From the NCBI RefSeq assembly GCF_039522165.1, contig NZ_BAAADE010000006.1, positions 69,429 through 133,428 on the forward strand: a stretch of DNA of 64,000 nucleotides, read 5' to 3'. Position 1 is the stretch's first letter. Each line of letters opens with the position of its first letter. Source of the stretch: Paenochrobactrum glaciei. Its GTDB lineage: Bacteria > Pseudomonadota > Alphaproteobacteria > Rhizobiales > Rhizobiaceae. Below, one piece after another: positions 45,687 through 53,520 of the stretch. Both the position numbers and the translations under genes were made by a program. The notes under the pieces were generated by a model. That model was not told where the DNA came from. It ran no database searches and was given only the letters and a program-made list of their open reading frames with translations.

Positions 45687-45725
45687 AGCCCTGCTTTTAT
45701 CCACTAAAAGCAGGGCTTATTCTTT
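45687..45725 (+). terminator. Rho-independent terminator after the Cds1-like gene
   Basis: AGCCCTGCTTTTA pairs with TAAAAGCAGGGCT (13 bp, 5-nt loop) followed by TATTCTTT. Confidence 0.85.
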
Positions 45726-45824
45726 GGCAAAATTTGCATCACAAATGCCTGCAAATAAAGCTTTTTGCGCCTGCCCGCTTATTTACAGCTCTCAAAATCA
45801 TAATCACTTGCCATGCAACCATGC

Positions 45825-45852
45825 TTGACAAGTTTTTCCGCTATCGTATTAT
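45825..45852 (+). promoter_or_regulatory. Sigma-70 promoter of operon 3
   Basis: TTGACA and TATTAT are separated by 16 nt, about 50 nt before the binding-protein ATG. An 8-bp inverted repeat (TTATTCCA at 45849, TGGAATAA at 45883) spans the likely start point and leader and may be an operator or leader hairpin. Confidence 0.65.
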
Positions 45853-45902
45853 TCCACTATAAAAGTAATTATTCTTTAATAATGGAATAAATGGAGGGGA
45901 GC

Positions 45903-47444
45903 ATGCGAAATTTCAAAACATTACTGATGGTGGGAACCGCTTTAATCGGTGCCGCCACATTAAATCTGTCATATTCTTACGCGCAGGAAAAGGGCGGCAT
46001 TATCAATGTTGCCACCATTGGCGAACCGCCAACCCTTGATCCTATGGTTTCAACAGCTGACCTCGTCGGTATTGTCAGCCAGCATATTTTTGAAACCCTC
46101 TATACTTTCGACAAGTCATGGAAAACCACGCCGCTATTGGCGGCTGCTTTGCCGGAAATCAGCGCTGACGGAAAAGTTTACACCATCAAATTACGCGATG
46201 GTGTCAAGTTCCATAATGGCTCGGCCATGACATCCAAAGATGTTGCAGCCTCACTTGATCGCTGGACCAAAGTTGCATCCCGCGGCAAGCAAACCGCTAC
46301 CATGATCAAATCCATTGAAGCGACAGACCCGCTGACAGTTACGATCACGCTGAGCGATCCTTATGCGCCGCTCGTCTCATTGCTGGCCTTCAACAATTCG
46401 GCCGCTATTATTTTGCCAGCCGACAATCAGGCTGAGCCGATGACCGACATTATCGGCACCGGCCCTTACAAGTTGAAAGAGCGTAAAGCCGACCAATATA
46501 TTCAGTTGGAGCGTTTCGCCGATTACACTTCACCAGCCGGTGAAAGTGATGGTTATGGCGGCGCACGCCATCAATATGTCGATGAAATCCGCTTTGTGCC
46601 TGTGCCTGATGCCAATACCCGTGTCGAAGCTGCCATTTCCGGCCAATATGACTATGTGGATTCCATTCCGGTTGAATCATTTGAGCGTGTGAAAACCTCA
46701 ACGGCTTCCGAACCTGTGATGCTCAAGCCTTTTGGCTGGCCGGTTTTTGTGCTCAATTCCGGCCATGGCATGACCAAATCCAAGGAACTGCGCCAAGCCA
46801 TCCAGCAGTCACTCGGTCAGGAAGACATGATGGCAGCAGCCTTTGGCTCGCAAGAGTTTTATGCGCTGAACGGCTCGCTCTATCCGGATAGTTTTGCATG
46901 GGCAACCGATGCAGGCGTTGAAGGTCATTATAATGTGGCCAACCCTGAAAAGGCTGGCGAGCTGATAAAGGCCGCCAATTACAATGGCGATCCGGTGCGC
47001 ATCCTCACCAGCCGCCAATATGAGTTTCATTATAAAATGGCTCAGGTGGCAGCAGAATATTTGAAAGCCGCAGGCTTTAAAGTTGATCTGCAAGTGGTGG
47101 ATTGGGCGACACTCACCCAGCGCCGTGGTGATCCAAGCTTATGGGATATTTACATCACCCATAGCCCGTTCTTGCCAGAGCCATCACTTATCGGCATGAT
47201 GTCAACCAGTGCACCAGGCAATTGGGACACGCCTGCACGAGGTAAAGTGGTCAATGCGTTCAACACGGAATCTGATCCGGAAAAACGCATCAAACTCTGG
47301 GCTGATGTGCAAAAGGTCGTAATGGATGAAGTGCCGTTTATTAAAATCGGCGACTTTAACGCAGTGGCTGCGAAATCGCAGAAACTCGAGGGTGTTGAGC
47401 CTGCTCCATGGCCTTATTTCTGGAATGTCTCGCTTAAGAAATAA
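45903..47444 (+). CDS. Peptide ABC transporter, periplasmic substrate-binding protein (importer 3)
   Basis: A 513-residue SBP_bac_5 binding protein. The signal peptide runs to SYAQE (about residue 27), then GGIINVATIGEPPTLDPMVST. Other signatures are GVKFHNGSAMTSKDVAASLDRW and IIGTGPYKLKERKADQYIQLERF. GGAGGGG (45893) lies just before ATG 45903, so an in-frame ATG at 45891, which overlaps this site, is rejected. Its start region contains GAAATTTCAAAA, also found in the palindrome beside the IclR gene. It delivers ligand to importer 3. Confidence 0.92.
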   Translation: MRNFKTLLMVGTALIGAATLNLSYSYAQEKGGIINVATIGEPPTLDPMVSTADLVGIVSQHIFETLYTFDKSWKTTPLLAAALPEISADGKVYTIKLRDGVKFHNGSAMTSKDVAASLDRWTKVASRGKQTATMIKSIEATDPLTVTITLSDPYAPLVSLLAFNNSAAIILPADNQAEPMTDIIGTGPYKLKERKADQYIQLERFADYTSPAGESDGYGGARHQYVDEIRFVPVPDANTRVEAAISGQYDYVDSIPVESFERVKTSTASEPVMLKPFGWPVFVLNSGHGMTKSKELRQAIQQSLGQEDMMAAAFGSQEFYALNGSLYPDSFAWATDAGVEGHYNVANPEKAGELIKAANYNGDPVRILTSRQYEFHYKMAQVAAEYLKAAGFKVDLQVVDWATLTQRRGDPSLWDIYITHSPFLPEPSLIGMMSTSAPGNWDTPARGKVVNAFNTESDPEKRIKLWADVQKVVMDEVPFIKIGDFNAVAAKSQKLEGVEPAPWPYFWNVSLKK

Positions 47445-47453
47445 TGGCTGAAG

Positions 47454-47522
47454 CCTGTGTCCGCACTTTTCTAGCGGCGCATTCAATAAAGAGACACAGG
47501 ATAAAACCGTTTATTCTGTGTC
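47454..47522 (+). repeat. Alternative stem-loops between binding-protein and permease genes (importer 3)
   Basis: Three complementary arms are present: CCTGTGTC (47454), GACACAGGATAAA (47493) and TTTATTCTGTGTC (47510). The middle arm can pair with the upstream arm (8 bp) or with the downstream arm (13 bp, one G-T, 4-nt loop). The two pairings exclude each other. No long T-run follows. Confidence 0.65.
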
Positions 47523-47611
47523 TTCTGCACTTCATCTCTGACAGGCTTCCTGATTGATTGCGAGGTGTTCGCCCGCATGAAAGTGCCTGTCACATTGTAA
47601 GCAAGGCCAAC

Positions 47612-48553
47612 ATGATACGATATATTATCCAGCGTTTCATCGGCATGATTATTGTGATGTTTCTCGTCGTCACGATTGTTTTTGTCATTGTGCGCGTCAC
47701 GCCCGGTGATCCCGCAGCCGTTATGCTCGGCCCTGAAGCAACCCAAGCAGATATTGCTGATTTGCGGGCGCAATTGGGGTTAGATCAACCGCTTGTCATG
47801 CAATATATCTATTATGTCGGGCAGTTAATGCGCGGCGATCTCGGCCAGTCAATTTTTCTCAACCAGCCTGTGTTGAGCGCCTTGAGTGAACGTGCCGAAC
47901 CGACATTTTTCCTGACCTTATTTTCCATCATTATCGCTTGTGTCATTGCTTTGCCGATCGGCATTTATGCAGCCTACAGGCGCGGCTCTTTTGTTGATCA
48001 GGTAGCAACAACGCTGGCAATGCTTGCTGCCAGTATTCCAAGTTTCTGGCTTGGACTGATTTTGATGCAGGTCTTTGCTGTGCGCTATGGCTTTTTTCCG
48101 GTCTCCGGCTATGGCGGGCCGGATGCAAGCTTTATCGACAGAATGTGGCATCTAAGCCTGCCAGCTTTCGCGCTGGGGCTTGTCTCATCCGCTCTCATCT
48201 TACGCTTTACCCGCGCTTCGATGCTTGATGTTTTAGGTGATGATTATGTGCGCACAGCACGCGCCAAAGGCTTGATCGAGCGTAAAGTCATTCTGAAACA
48301 TGCGCTTAAAAATGCGCTAATCCCTATTCTTACAGTTATTGGCCTCACCGTTGCCGTGCTTATTTCCGGCGCTGTTGTAACCGAAACCGTGTTCAGCCTG
48401 CCCGGCATCGGCAATCTGGTGGTCTCTGCGGTTTTACGCCGTGATTATCCGGTCATTCAAGGCGCGCTACTGGTGATTGCCGCACTTTATGTCCTGATTA
48501 ATTTTGCCATTGATATGCTTTATCTGCTGGTCGATCCGAGGGTGCGCTACTGA
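47612..48553 (+). CDS. Peptide ABC transporter permease, DppB type (importer 3)
   Basis: A permease of about 313 residues and six helices. The N-terminus MIRYIIQRFIGMIIVMFLVVTI is typical of DppB, followed by VTPGDPAAVMLGPEATQADI and an EAA loop DYVRTARAKGLIERKVI with HALKNALIP. ATG 47612 is preferred over the in-frame ATG at 47558, because the extra 18 residues are not family-like. It overlaps the next gene by a single base (TGATG). Confidence 0.92.
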   Translation: MIRYIIQRFIGMIIVMFLVVTIVFVIVRVTPGDPAAVMLGPEATQADIADLRAQLGLDQPLVMQYIYYVGQLMRGDLGQSIFLNQPVLSALSERAEPTFFLTLFSIIIACVIALPIGIYAAYRRGSFVDQVATTLAMLAASIPSFWLGLILMQVFAVRYGFFPVSGYGGPDASFIDRMWHLSLPAFALGLVSSALILRFTRASMLDVLGDDYVRTARAKGLIERKVILKHALKNALIPILTVIGLTVAVLISGAVVTETVFSLPGIGNLVVSAVLRRDYPVIQGALLVIAALYVLINFAIDMLYLLVDPRVRY

Positions 48554-49428
48554 TGACACATTCAATCACATCTTCAGCCAAAGCCCCAAGCGAAAGCATG
48601 CAATTTATCAAGCGGTTGTTAAAGCGCAAAACCGTTGCATTCGGCTTATTAATTTTGGTGATTTTCACATTGCTGGCACTGCTGGCGCCTTGGGTTTCGC
48701 CTTATAATCCTTACAAATTATCCATTGTAAACCGCCTCAAACCACCGTCAGAACTGTTCTGGTTCGGCACTGATGAATTTGGCCGCGATGTGTTTTCGCG
48801 CACTATTTATGCCGGTCGTCTCTCGCTATTGGTTGGGTTTGCAGTCGTCATTTTGTCATCGCTGATTGGTGTCACGATGGGGCTGCTTGCAGGGTTTTTC
48901 CCGAAACTTGATGCCCCGATTGCCCGTCTTATTGATGCGATGATGGCTTTTCCGGATATTTTGCTGGCCATTGCTCTGGTGGCAGCACTCGGGCCTTCAC
49001 TGGCAACGGTTATTGTGGCGCTCTCAATTGTTTATGCGCCGCGTTTAGCGCGTGTTGTGCGCGCCTCCACCTTGGTGATCCGCGAACTTCCCTATGTGGA
49101 AGCCGCTGTTTCGATGGGCGTTTCCACCCGCAACATTATGATACGCCATGTTTTGCGCAATCTTTTATCGCCAATTTTGGTGCAAGGCACATTTCTGTTT
49201 GCCAGTGCCATGCTGGCCGAAGCAGGGCTTTCTTTCCTCGGCCTTGGTGTCAGCCCTGAAATCCCGACATGGGGCACGATGATTTCATCCGGCCGCCAAT
49301 ATGTCGGTCAAGCTGACTGGATGACCCTTTTCCCCGGCATCGCCATTATCTTGTCTGTGCTTTCGCTCCAAATGGTAGGCGACGGCTTCCGTGACCTTCT
49401 TGACCCCCGCCTTAAAAAGGACCTGTAA
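48553..49428 (+). CDS. Peptide ABC transporter permease, DppC type (importer 3)
   Basis: A 291-residue DppC-type permease with a polar N-terminus, first helix FGLLILVIFTLLALLAPWV, signature WFGTDEFGRDVFSRTIYAGR and EAA loop PYVEAAVSMGVSTRNIMIRHVLRN. It begins on the last base of the upstream stop. The downstream amidohydrolase starts 4 nt after its stop. Confidence 0.92.
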   Translation: MTHSITSSAKAPSESMQFIKRLLKRKTVAFGLLILVIFTLLALLAPWVSPYNPYKLSIVNRLKPPSELFWFGTDEFGRDVFSRTIYAGRLSLLVGFAVVILSSLIGVTMGLLAGFFPKLDAPIARLIDAMMAFPDILLAIALVAALGPSLATVIVALSIVYAPRLARVVRASTLVIRELPYVEAAVSMGVSTRNIMIRHVLRNLLSPILVQGTFLFASAMLAEAGLSFLGLGVSPEIPTWGTMISSGRQYVGQADWMTLFPGIAIILSVLSLQMVGDGFRDLLDPRLKKDL

Positions 49429-49432
49429 TCAC

Positions 49433-50644
49433 ATGTGCGCACAAACTCAAAAAAACGGCGCTTTGCTTATCACCAATGTTAAACCGGTGGCCTTCGGCCA
49501 GCACTCCCATCAAGGCGCAATTGACATTCTGATCGGCGAAGACGGTAAGCTTGCCAAAGTGGGCAAAGATCTGCCTCGCGCTGACATTACCAATATCGTA
49601 GAGGGCAACGGCTCATTTATTTCACCGGGCTGGGGCGATCTGCATGCGCATGTCTGGCATGGCGGCACCGATATTTCCGTGCGCCCTAATCTGTGCGGCG
49701 TCCAGCGCGGTGTCACCACCATTGTTGATGCCGGTTCTGCGGGGGAGGCCAATTTCCATGGCTTCCGCGAATATATTATCGAACAATCGCGCGAGCGCAT
49801 CAAAGCGTTTTTGAACTTGGGTTCGATTGGTCTTGTGGCTTGCAACCGTGTCAGCGAATTAAGCGATATCCGCTCGGTCGATATTGATCGAATTGTTGCC
49901 TGTTACCATGAAAACCGCGATCATATTGTCGGGCTCAAAGTGCGCGCCAGCCATGTGATTACCGGCTCATGGGGCGTTACACCGGTTAAACTGGGCAAGA
50001 AAATCGCCAAAATTCTTAAAATTCCGATGATGGTGCATGTTGGAGAACCACCGGCACTTTATGACGAAGTGCTGGAAATTTTAGGCCCGGGTGACATCAT
50101 CACTCATTGCTTCAACGGTAAAGTCGGCAGCTCCATCATTGAAGATGAAGACCTGTTTGAACTGGCAGAGCGCTGCGCCGGTGAAGGTATCCGCCTTGAT
50201 ATCGGCCATGGCGGCGCATCCTTCTCCTTCCGCGTAGCAGAAGTGGCGATTGAACGCGGCCTGCTGCCATTTTCAATCTCTACTGATGTGCATTTACGCA
50301 GCATCAATCAGTCAGTTTGGGATTTAAGCACCACTATGTCGAAGCTGTTAAGCGTCGGCATGCCATTTGATAAGGTCGTGGAAGCCGTTACCCATGCCCC
50401 TGCCGAGGTTATCCGTTTATCTATGGATAATTTGCTCGAAGCCGGTGCGCGCAGTGAGTTTACGATTTTTGATCTCAATGACTCTGATCTGCAAGTGGTG
50501 GATTCTCTTGGTGCACGCGCAGCGCTTACCAAATTGTTCGAACCACGCATGACCGTGCTTGGCACTGACATTTTCGAGGCAGCCCGCTATCAGCCGGACA
50601 TGGTCGAATGTGTCGATCACAGCCACGGCTTCAGCTACCGTTAA
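49433..50644 (+). CDS. Amidohydrolase/deacetylase family metallohydrolase
   Basis: A 403-residue dihydroorotase/D-aminoacylase-like amidohydrolase. The metal-binding HxH motif is WGDLHAHVWHGG near residue 70. A candidate bridging lysine lies in GLKVRASHV, further histidines are in MMVHVGEPP and IITHCFNGK, and the catalytic aspartate is in FSISTDVHLRSI. It would hydrolyse a cyclic or linear amide in the cytoplasm. ATG 49433 has AAGGA upstream; a longer in-frame start overlaps the permease. Members of this subgroup are often encoded beside a SelA/DgaE-like PLP enzyme, as is the case here at 52266. The substrate is unknown. Confidence 0.87.
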   Translation: MCAQTQKNGALLITNVKPVAFGQHSHQGAIDILIGEDGKLAKVGKDLPRADITNIVEGNGSFISPGWGDLHAHVWHGGTDISVRPNLCGVQRGVTTIVDAGSAGEANFHGFREYIIEQSRERIKAFLNLGSIGLVACNRVSELSDIRSVDIDRIVACYHENRDHIVGLKVRASHVITGSWGVTPVKLGKKIAKILKIPMMVHVGEPPALYDEVLEILGPGDIITHCFNGKVGSSIIEDEDLFELAERCAGEGIRLDIGHGGASFSFRVAEVAIERGLLPFSISTDVHLRSINQSVWDLSTTMSKLLSVGMPFDKVVEAVTHAPAEVIRLSMDNLLEAGARSEFTIFDLNDSDLQVVDSLGARAALTKLFEPRMTVLGTDIFEAARYQPDMVECVDHSHGFSYR

Positions 50645-50656
50645 ATATTTTGCATG

Positions 50657-50685
50657 AGGTGCGGCTACCCGCAGCCGCACCTTTA
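50657..50685 (+). terminator. Hairpin after the amidohydrolase gene
   Basis: AGGTGCGGCT pairs with AGCCGCACCT (10 bp, 6-nt loop) followed by only a short T-run (TTAAAAA), so termination before the RidA gene may be partial. Confidence 0.6.
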
Positions 50686-50747
50686 AAAACAACAGTTTAC
50701 AATGAAGACAAGTGACTGCTTGCTTCCCAAACAGTTCAGGGGCAGAT

Positions 50748-51248
50748 GTGTCGAACCATATGAAGCCAATCGGTAACAATAATGCAGCAGACCCCTATGA
50801 CCGGCTTGCAGCATTAGGCATTCAATTGCCGGATGCACCGCCACCCATTGCCAATTTTGTCACTCATGTGCTGGAAGGCAATATTCTTTATCTTTCCGGT
50901 CAGGGCCCGCGCGAAGCAGATGGCCGACTGCATACCGGCAAAGTCGGCATCGATCAGGATGTGGCAGCGGCTTACAATCATGCCCGTCTTACCGGCATCA
51001 ATTTGCTTGCCGTGATGCATCATGCGCTGGGCGACCTCAACCGTATCAAGCGGGTGGTAAAGATTTTCGGCATGGTCAATGCCGAGCCGCATTTTGAAGA
51101 TCATCCGCGCGTTATCAACGGCTGCTCTGACCTTTTCATTGATGTGTTTGGTGATAGCGGCCAGCATGCACGTTCCGCTGTCGGCTTCGGCTCTCTTCCG
51201 GGTAATATTACCGTTGAGATCGAAGCCATTGTGGCACTGCACGATTGA
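50748..51248 (+). CDS. RidA/YjgF-family enamine/imine deaminase
   Basis: A protein of about 166 residues of the RidA family. It shows YLSGQGPREADGRLHTGKVG, YNHARLTGINLLAVMHHALGDLNRIKRVVKIFGMV, SDLFIDVFGDSGQHARSAVGFGSLPGNITVEIEAIVAL. The conserved arginine in the HARSAVG segment binds the carboxylate in relatives. RidA hydrolyses reactive 2-aminoacrylate-type imines made by PLP lyases. Its place beside a SelA/DgaE-like PLP enzyme fits a role in finishing that reaction. GTG 50748 is chosen because CAGGGG precedes it; GTG 50712 and ATG 50760 are alternatives. It converges on the IclR gene with 12 nt between stops. Confidence 0.87.
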   Translation: MSNHMKPIGNNNAADPYDRLAALGIQLPDAPPPIANFVTHVLEGNILYLSGQGPREADGRLHTGKVGIDQDVAAAYNHARLTGINLLAVMHHALGDLNRIKRVVKIFGMVNAEPHFEDHPRVINGCSDLFIDVFGDSGQHARSAVGFGSLPGNITVEIEAIVALHD

Positions 51249-51260
51249 GAGGCTGAACGA

Positions 51261-52097
51261 TTAATGCTTACGCCAGCCCATCACCGTTTCAATCTTTTCA
51301 GCCGAACGCTGAACGCTGCCGGTATAAAGCTCGGTATTATCCATCAGCTTTTGCTCGGGCAGCACGATCGAAATCGTGGCAACGCAAGCTCCTTTCTCAT
51401 CGCAAACAGGGGCTGCGATACAGGCAACAGCATAATCGGATTCACCCGCCTGCACCGACAAACGCTGGCTGAAAGCACGCACCGCACCCTCGGACAAAAT
51501 TTTAGGGTCTGTATCTGCTCTGCCGGTTGGCGACGGGGACGCGCAACGCTTGAAAATTTCCAAGCGCTCATTGTCGCTCATATGTCCGACAAGCAGACGC
51601 CCCGATGCTGTCCAGTTAAGCGGAACACGGGTTCCCACCCGCGATGTCACCTGAAAATGACCCGGCCCGTCAGCCATAGCCAGCACCTGCATATGAACGC
51701 CGTCCAGCCCGCAAAGCTGAATAGTTTCGCCGATATCACGGCAAAGGTCGTGCATTTCACTGGTCGCGACACTCAAAAAGTCGAGCGAGCGCGCATAAGC
51801 CAGACCATAATGATAAAGCCTGTCGCCCAGCCACAACAGCCCCTCGCTATTGCGCGACAACAGCTTTTTTTCCACCATGTCATCAACAATAACGTAAACC
51901 GTGGACAAAGGCGCACCAATGGCTTTGGCAATCATATAAGCGCCGCTTGGGCTGCCATGTTCATAGAGAAAATCCAGCACCTGCAACACGCGGTCAATCC
52001 CGCTGACACGGGAGCGGCGTAATGGTTCTTTTTTCTCAACCGCAGTTTTATTTTCGGGAGCCGCTTTGGTCACTGATGTTGACATTTTGGTGTTCAT
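51261..52097 (-). CDS. IclR-family transcriptional regulator
   Basis: A 278-residue regulator. A basic tail (about 1-32) precedes the winged helix-turn-helix GIDRVLQVLDFLYEHGSPSGAYMIAKA (about 33-60) with PLSTVYVIVDDMVEKKLL. The effector domain covers residues 100-270 and has VACIAAPVCDEKGACVATISI, the typical C-terminal strand set. It lies within operon 3 on the opposite strand, divergent from the SelA-like gene, and an 18-bp palindrome stands between them. It probably controls operon 3. The effector is likely the substrate or an intermediate; this is inference. Confidence 0.88.
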   Translation of the reverse strand: MNTKMSTSVTKAAPENKTAVEKKEPLRRSRVSGIDRVLQVLDFLYEHGSPSGAYMIAKAIGAPLSTVYVIVDDMVEKKLLSRNSEGLLWLGDRLYHYGLAYARSLDFLSVATSEMHDLCRDIGETIQLCGLDGVHMQVLAMADGPGHFQVTSRVGTRVPLNWTASGRLLVGHMSDNERLEIFKRCASPSPTGRADTDPKILSEGAVRAFSQRLSVQAGESDYAVACIAAPVCDEKGACVATISIVLPEQKLMDNTELYTGSVQRSAEKIETVMGWRKH

Positions 52098-52218
52098 TTT
52101 CTGGCTCCGTCAATCGTTCAAACACATTCAGGCTTGTCATTCGCTTTTTATCACGAATGATGAAAGCACTCACACAGCATTTCACAATTATGAAGTCAAT
52201 TCCAGTGCTAGGGAATAA

Positions 52219-52236
52219 AGAAATTTCAAAATTTCT
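52219..52236. promoter_or_regulatory. Candidate IclR operator, 18-bp palindrome
   Basis: AGAAATTTCAAAATTTCT has perfect 8-bp arms around a CA centre, 30 bp before the SelA-like gene. AT-rich GAAATTTC-type palindromes are usual for IclR-family regulators. Confidence 0.55.
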
Positions 52237-52265
52237 CTTACCTGCATTGACGACCGGAGGCTCCC

Positions 52266-53465
52266 ATGGCTGAAACAAATCTGCATCAAACATTAGGTTT
52301 GCGCAATATTATCAATGTCTCCGGCACGATGACAGGGCTTGGTGCTTCCATCGCCCTGCCGGAAGTAGCTCAAGCCATGGCGGAAATTTTACCGCAATTT
52401 GTCGAGATTAATGACCTGCAACGCAAAGCAGGCAAAGTCATTGCCCGCTTAACCGGCGCAGAAGCAGGCTTTGTTACAGCGTCTTGTTCTGCCGGTATCA
52501 GCATGGCAGTCGCCGGTGCCATCACAGGCGATGACCTGTCAGCGATTGAACTTCTGCCAGAAACAAAAACGGCAAAAAGAGAAATCATCGTGCAGATGGG
52601 ACATGTGGTAAGCTATGGTGCGCCCGTCGATCAGGCCATTCGCATTGCCGGTGGCAAGCCGGTGCTGATTGGGCAAGCAACAACATGTTATGATTTTCAC
52701 TTAGAAGGCGCCATCAACGAAAATACCGCCGCCGCCATTTATGTTGTCTCTCATCATGTGGTTCATTACGGGTTGCTGGAACTCAAACGCTTTGCTGAAA
52801 TTTGCCATGCCCGCAATATTCCCGTGATTGTGGATGCAGCTTCAGAATATGACCTGAAAGGTTTTCTTGAAGCCGGTGCCGATCTGGTCATTTATTCCGG
52901 TCACAAATTTTTAAGCGGACCAACATCCGGCATTGTTGCTGGTAGCAAGCAATTGGTGCGTCACGCTTATTTGCAAAATTGCGGCATTGGTCGCGGCATG
53001 AAAGTTGGCAAGGAAAGTGTCTATGGCGTGATGGCCGCGCTTGAAGCATGGGAAAAGCGTGATCATGCAGCCGTGCGTGCGCGTGAAAAAACTTTTCTTG
53101 ATCTGTGGCAGGCAACACTGCAAGATTTTGCAGGCGTTAATCCGGTGATTGAAGCCGACCCGACCCACAATCCGCTTGATCGTCTGCGCGTCAATATCAA
53201 CCCGCAAGAAACCCATATTACTGCATGGGATTTGGTCGATGCACTGGCACGCGGCACACCGCCAATTATTGCGCGTGACCATGAGGTTGAGCATCATTAT
53301 TTTTATCTTGATCCATGCAATCTGCATGACGGACAAGAGACAATTGTAGCCAGACGTTTAAGTGAAGAACTGACCAAAGCGCGTAGCTCTAATGAAATAA
53401 TTGCTACACCGCTCGCCGACCGCACCAAAAAACGCTTCGATAATTTGCGTCGCTGGCCGGATTAA
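52266..53465 (+). CDS. SelA/DgaE-like PLP-dependent enzyme
   Basis: A 399-residue PLP enzyme of the SelA-like group. It begins RNIINVSGTMTGLGASIALPEVAQAM, a family hallmark, and has the phosphate-binding stretch FVTASCSAGISMAVAGAI, the PLP aspartate in VIVDAASEYDL and the Schiff-base lysine in LVIYSGHKFLSGPTSG. The best-studied relative, DgaE, is a D-glucosaminate-6-phosphate ammonia-lyase. True SelA acts on seryl-tRNA, which does not fit this context. It would eliminate ammonia from an amino compound, with RidA removing the enamine product. GGAGG lies just before the ATG. Confidence 0.8.
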   Translation: MAETNLHQTLGLRNIINVSGTMTGLGASIALPEVAQAMAEILPQFVEINDLQRKAGKVIARLTGAEAGFVTASCSAGISMAVAGAITGDDLSAIELLPETKTAKREIIVQMGHVVSYGAPVDQAIRIAGGKPVLIGQATTCYDFHLEGAINENTAAAIYVVSHHVVHYGLLELKRFAEICHARNIPVIVDAASEYDLKGFLEAGADLVIYSGHKFLSGPTSGIVAGSKQLVRHAYLQNCGIGRGMKVGKESVYGVMAALEAWEKRDHAAVRAREKTFLDLWQATLQDFAGVNPVIEADPTHNPLDRLRVNINPQETHITAWDLVDALARGTPPIIARDHEVEHHYFYLDPCNLHDGQETIVARRLSEELTKARSSNEIIATPLADRTKKRFDNLRRWPD

Positions 53466-53520
53466 TCAGCCGTCGCTTTTTTCAGTTATTGCATAAATTT
53501 GAAACTTCAGGAGATCGATC

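Noticed and set aside
45724..45737. TGGCA and TGCA elements resembling a sigma-54 promoter before operon 3
   Set aside because: GG and GC are 2 bp too close for a -24/-12 promoter, and a good sigma-70 promoter lies downstream at 45825.
52266..53465. True selenocysteine synthase SelA
   Set aside because: No selB, selD or tRNA-Sec is visible, and the context is amino-compound catabolism, so a DgaE-like enzyme is more likely.
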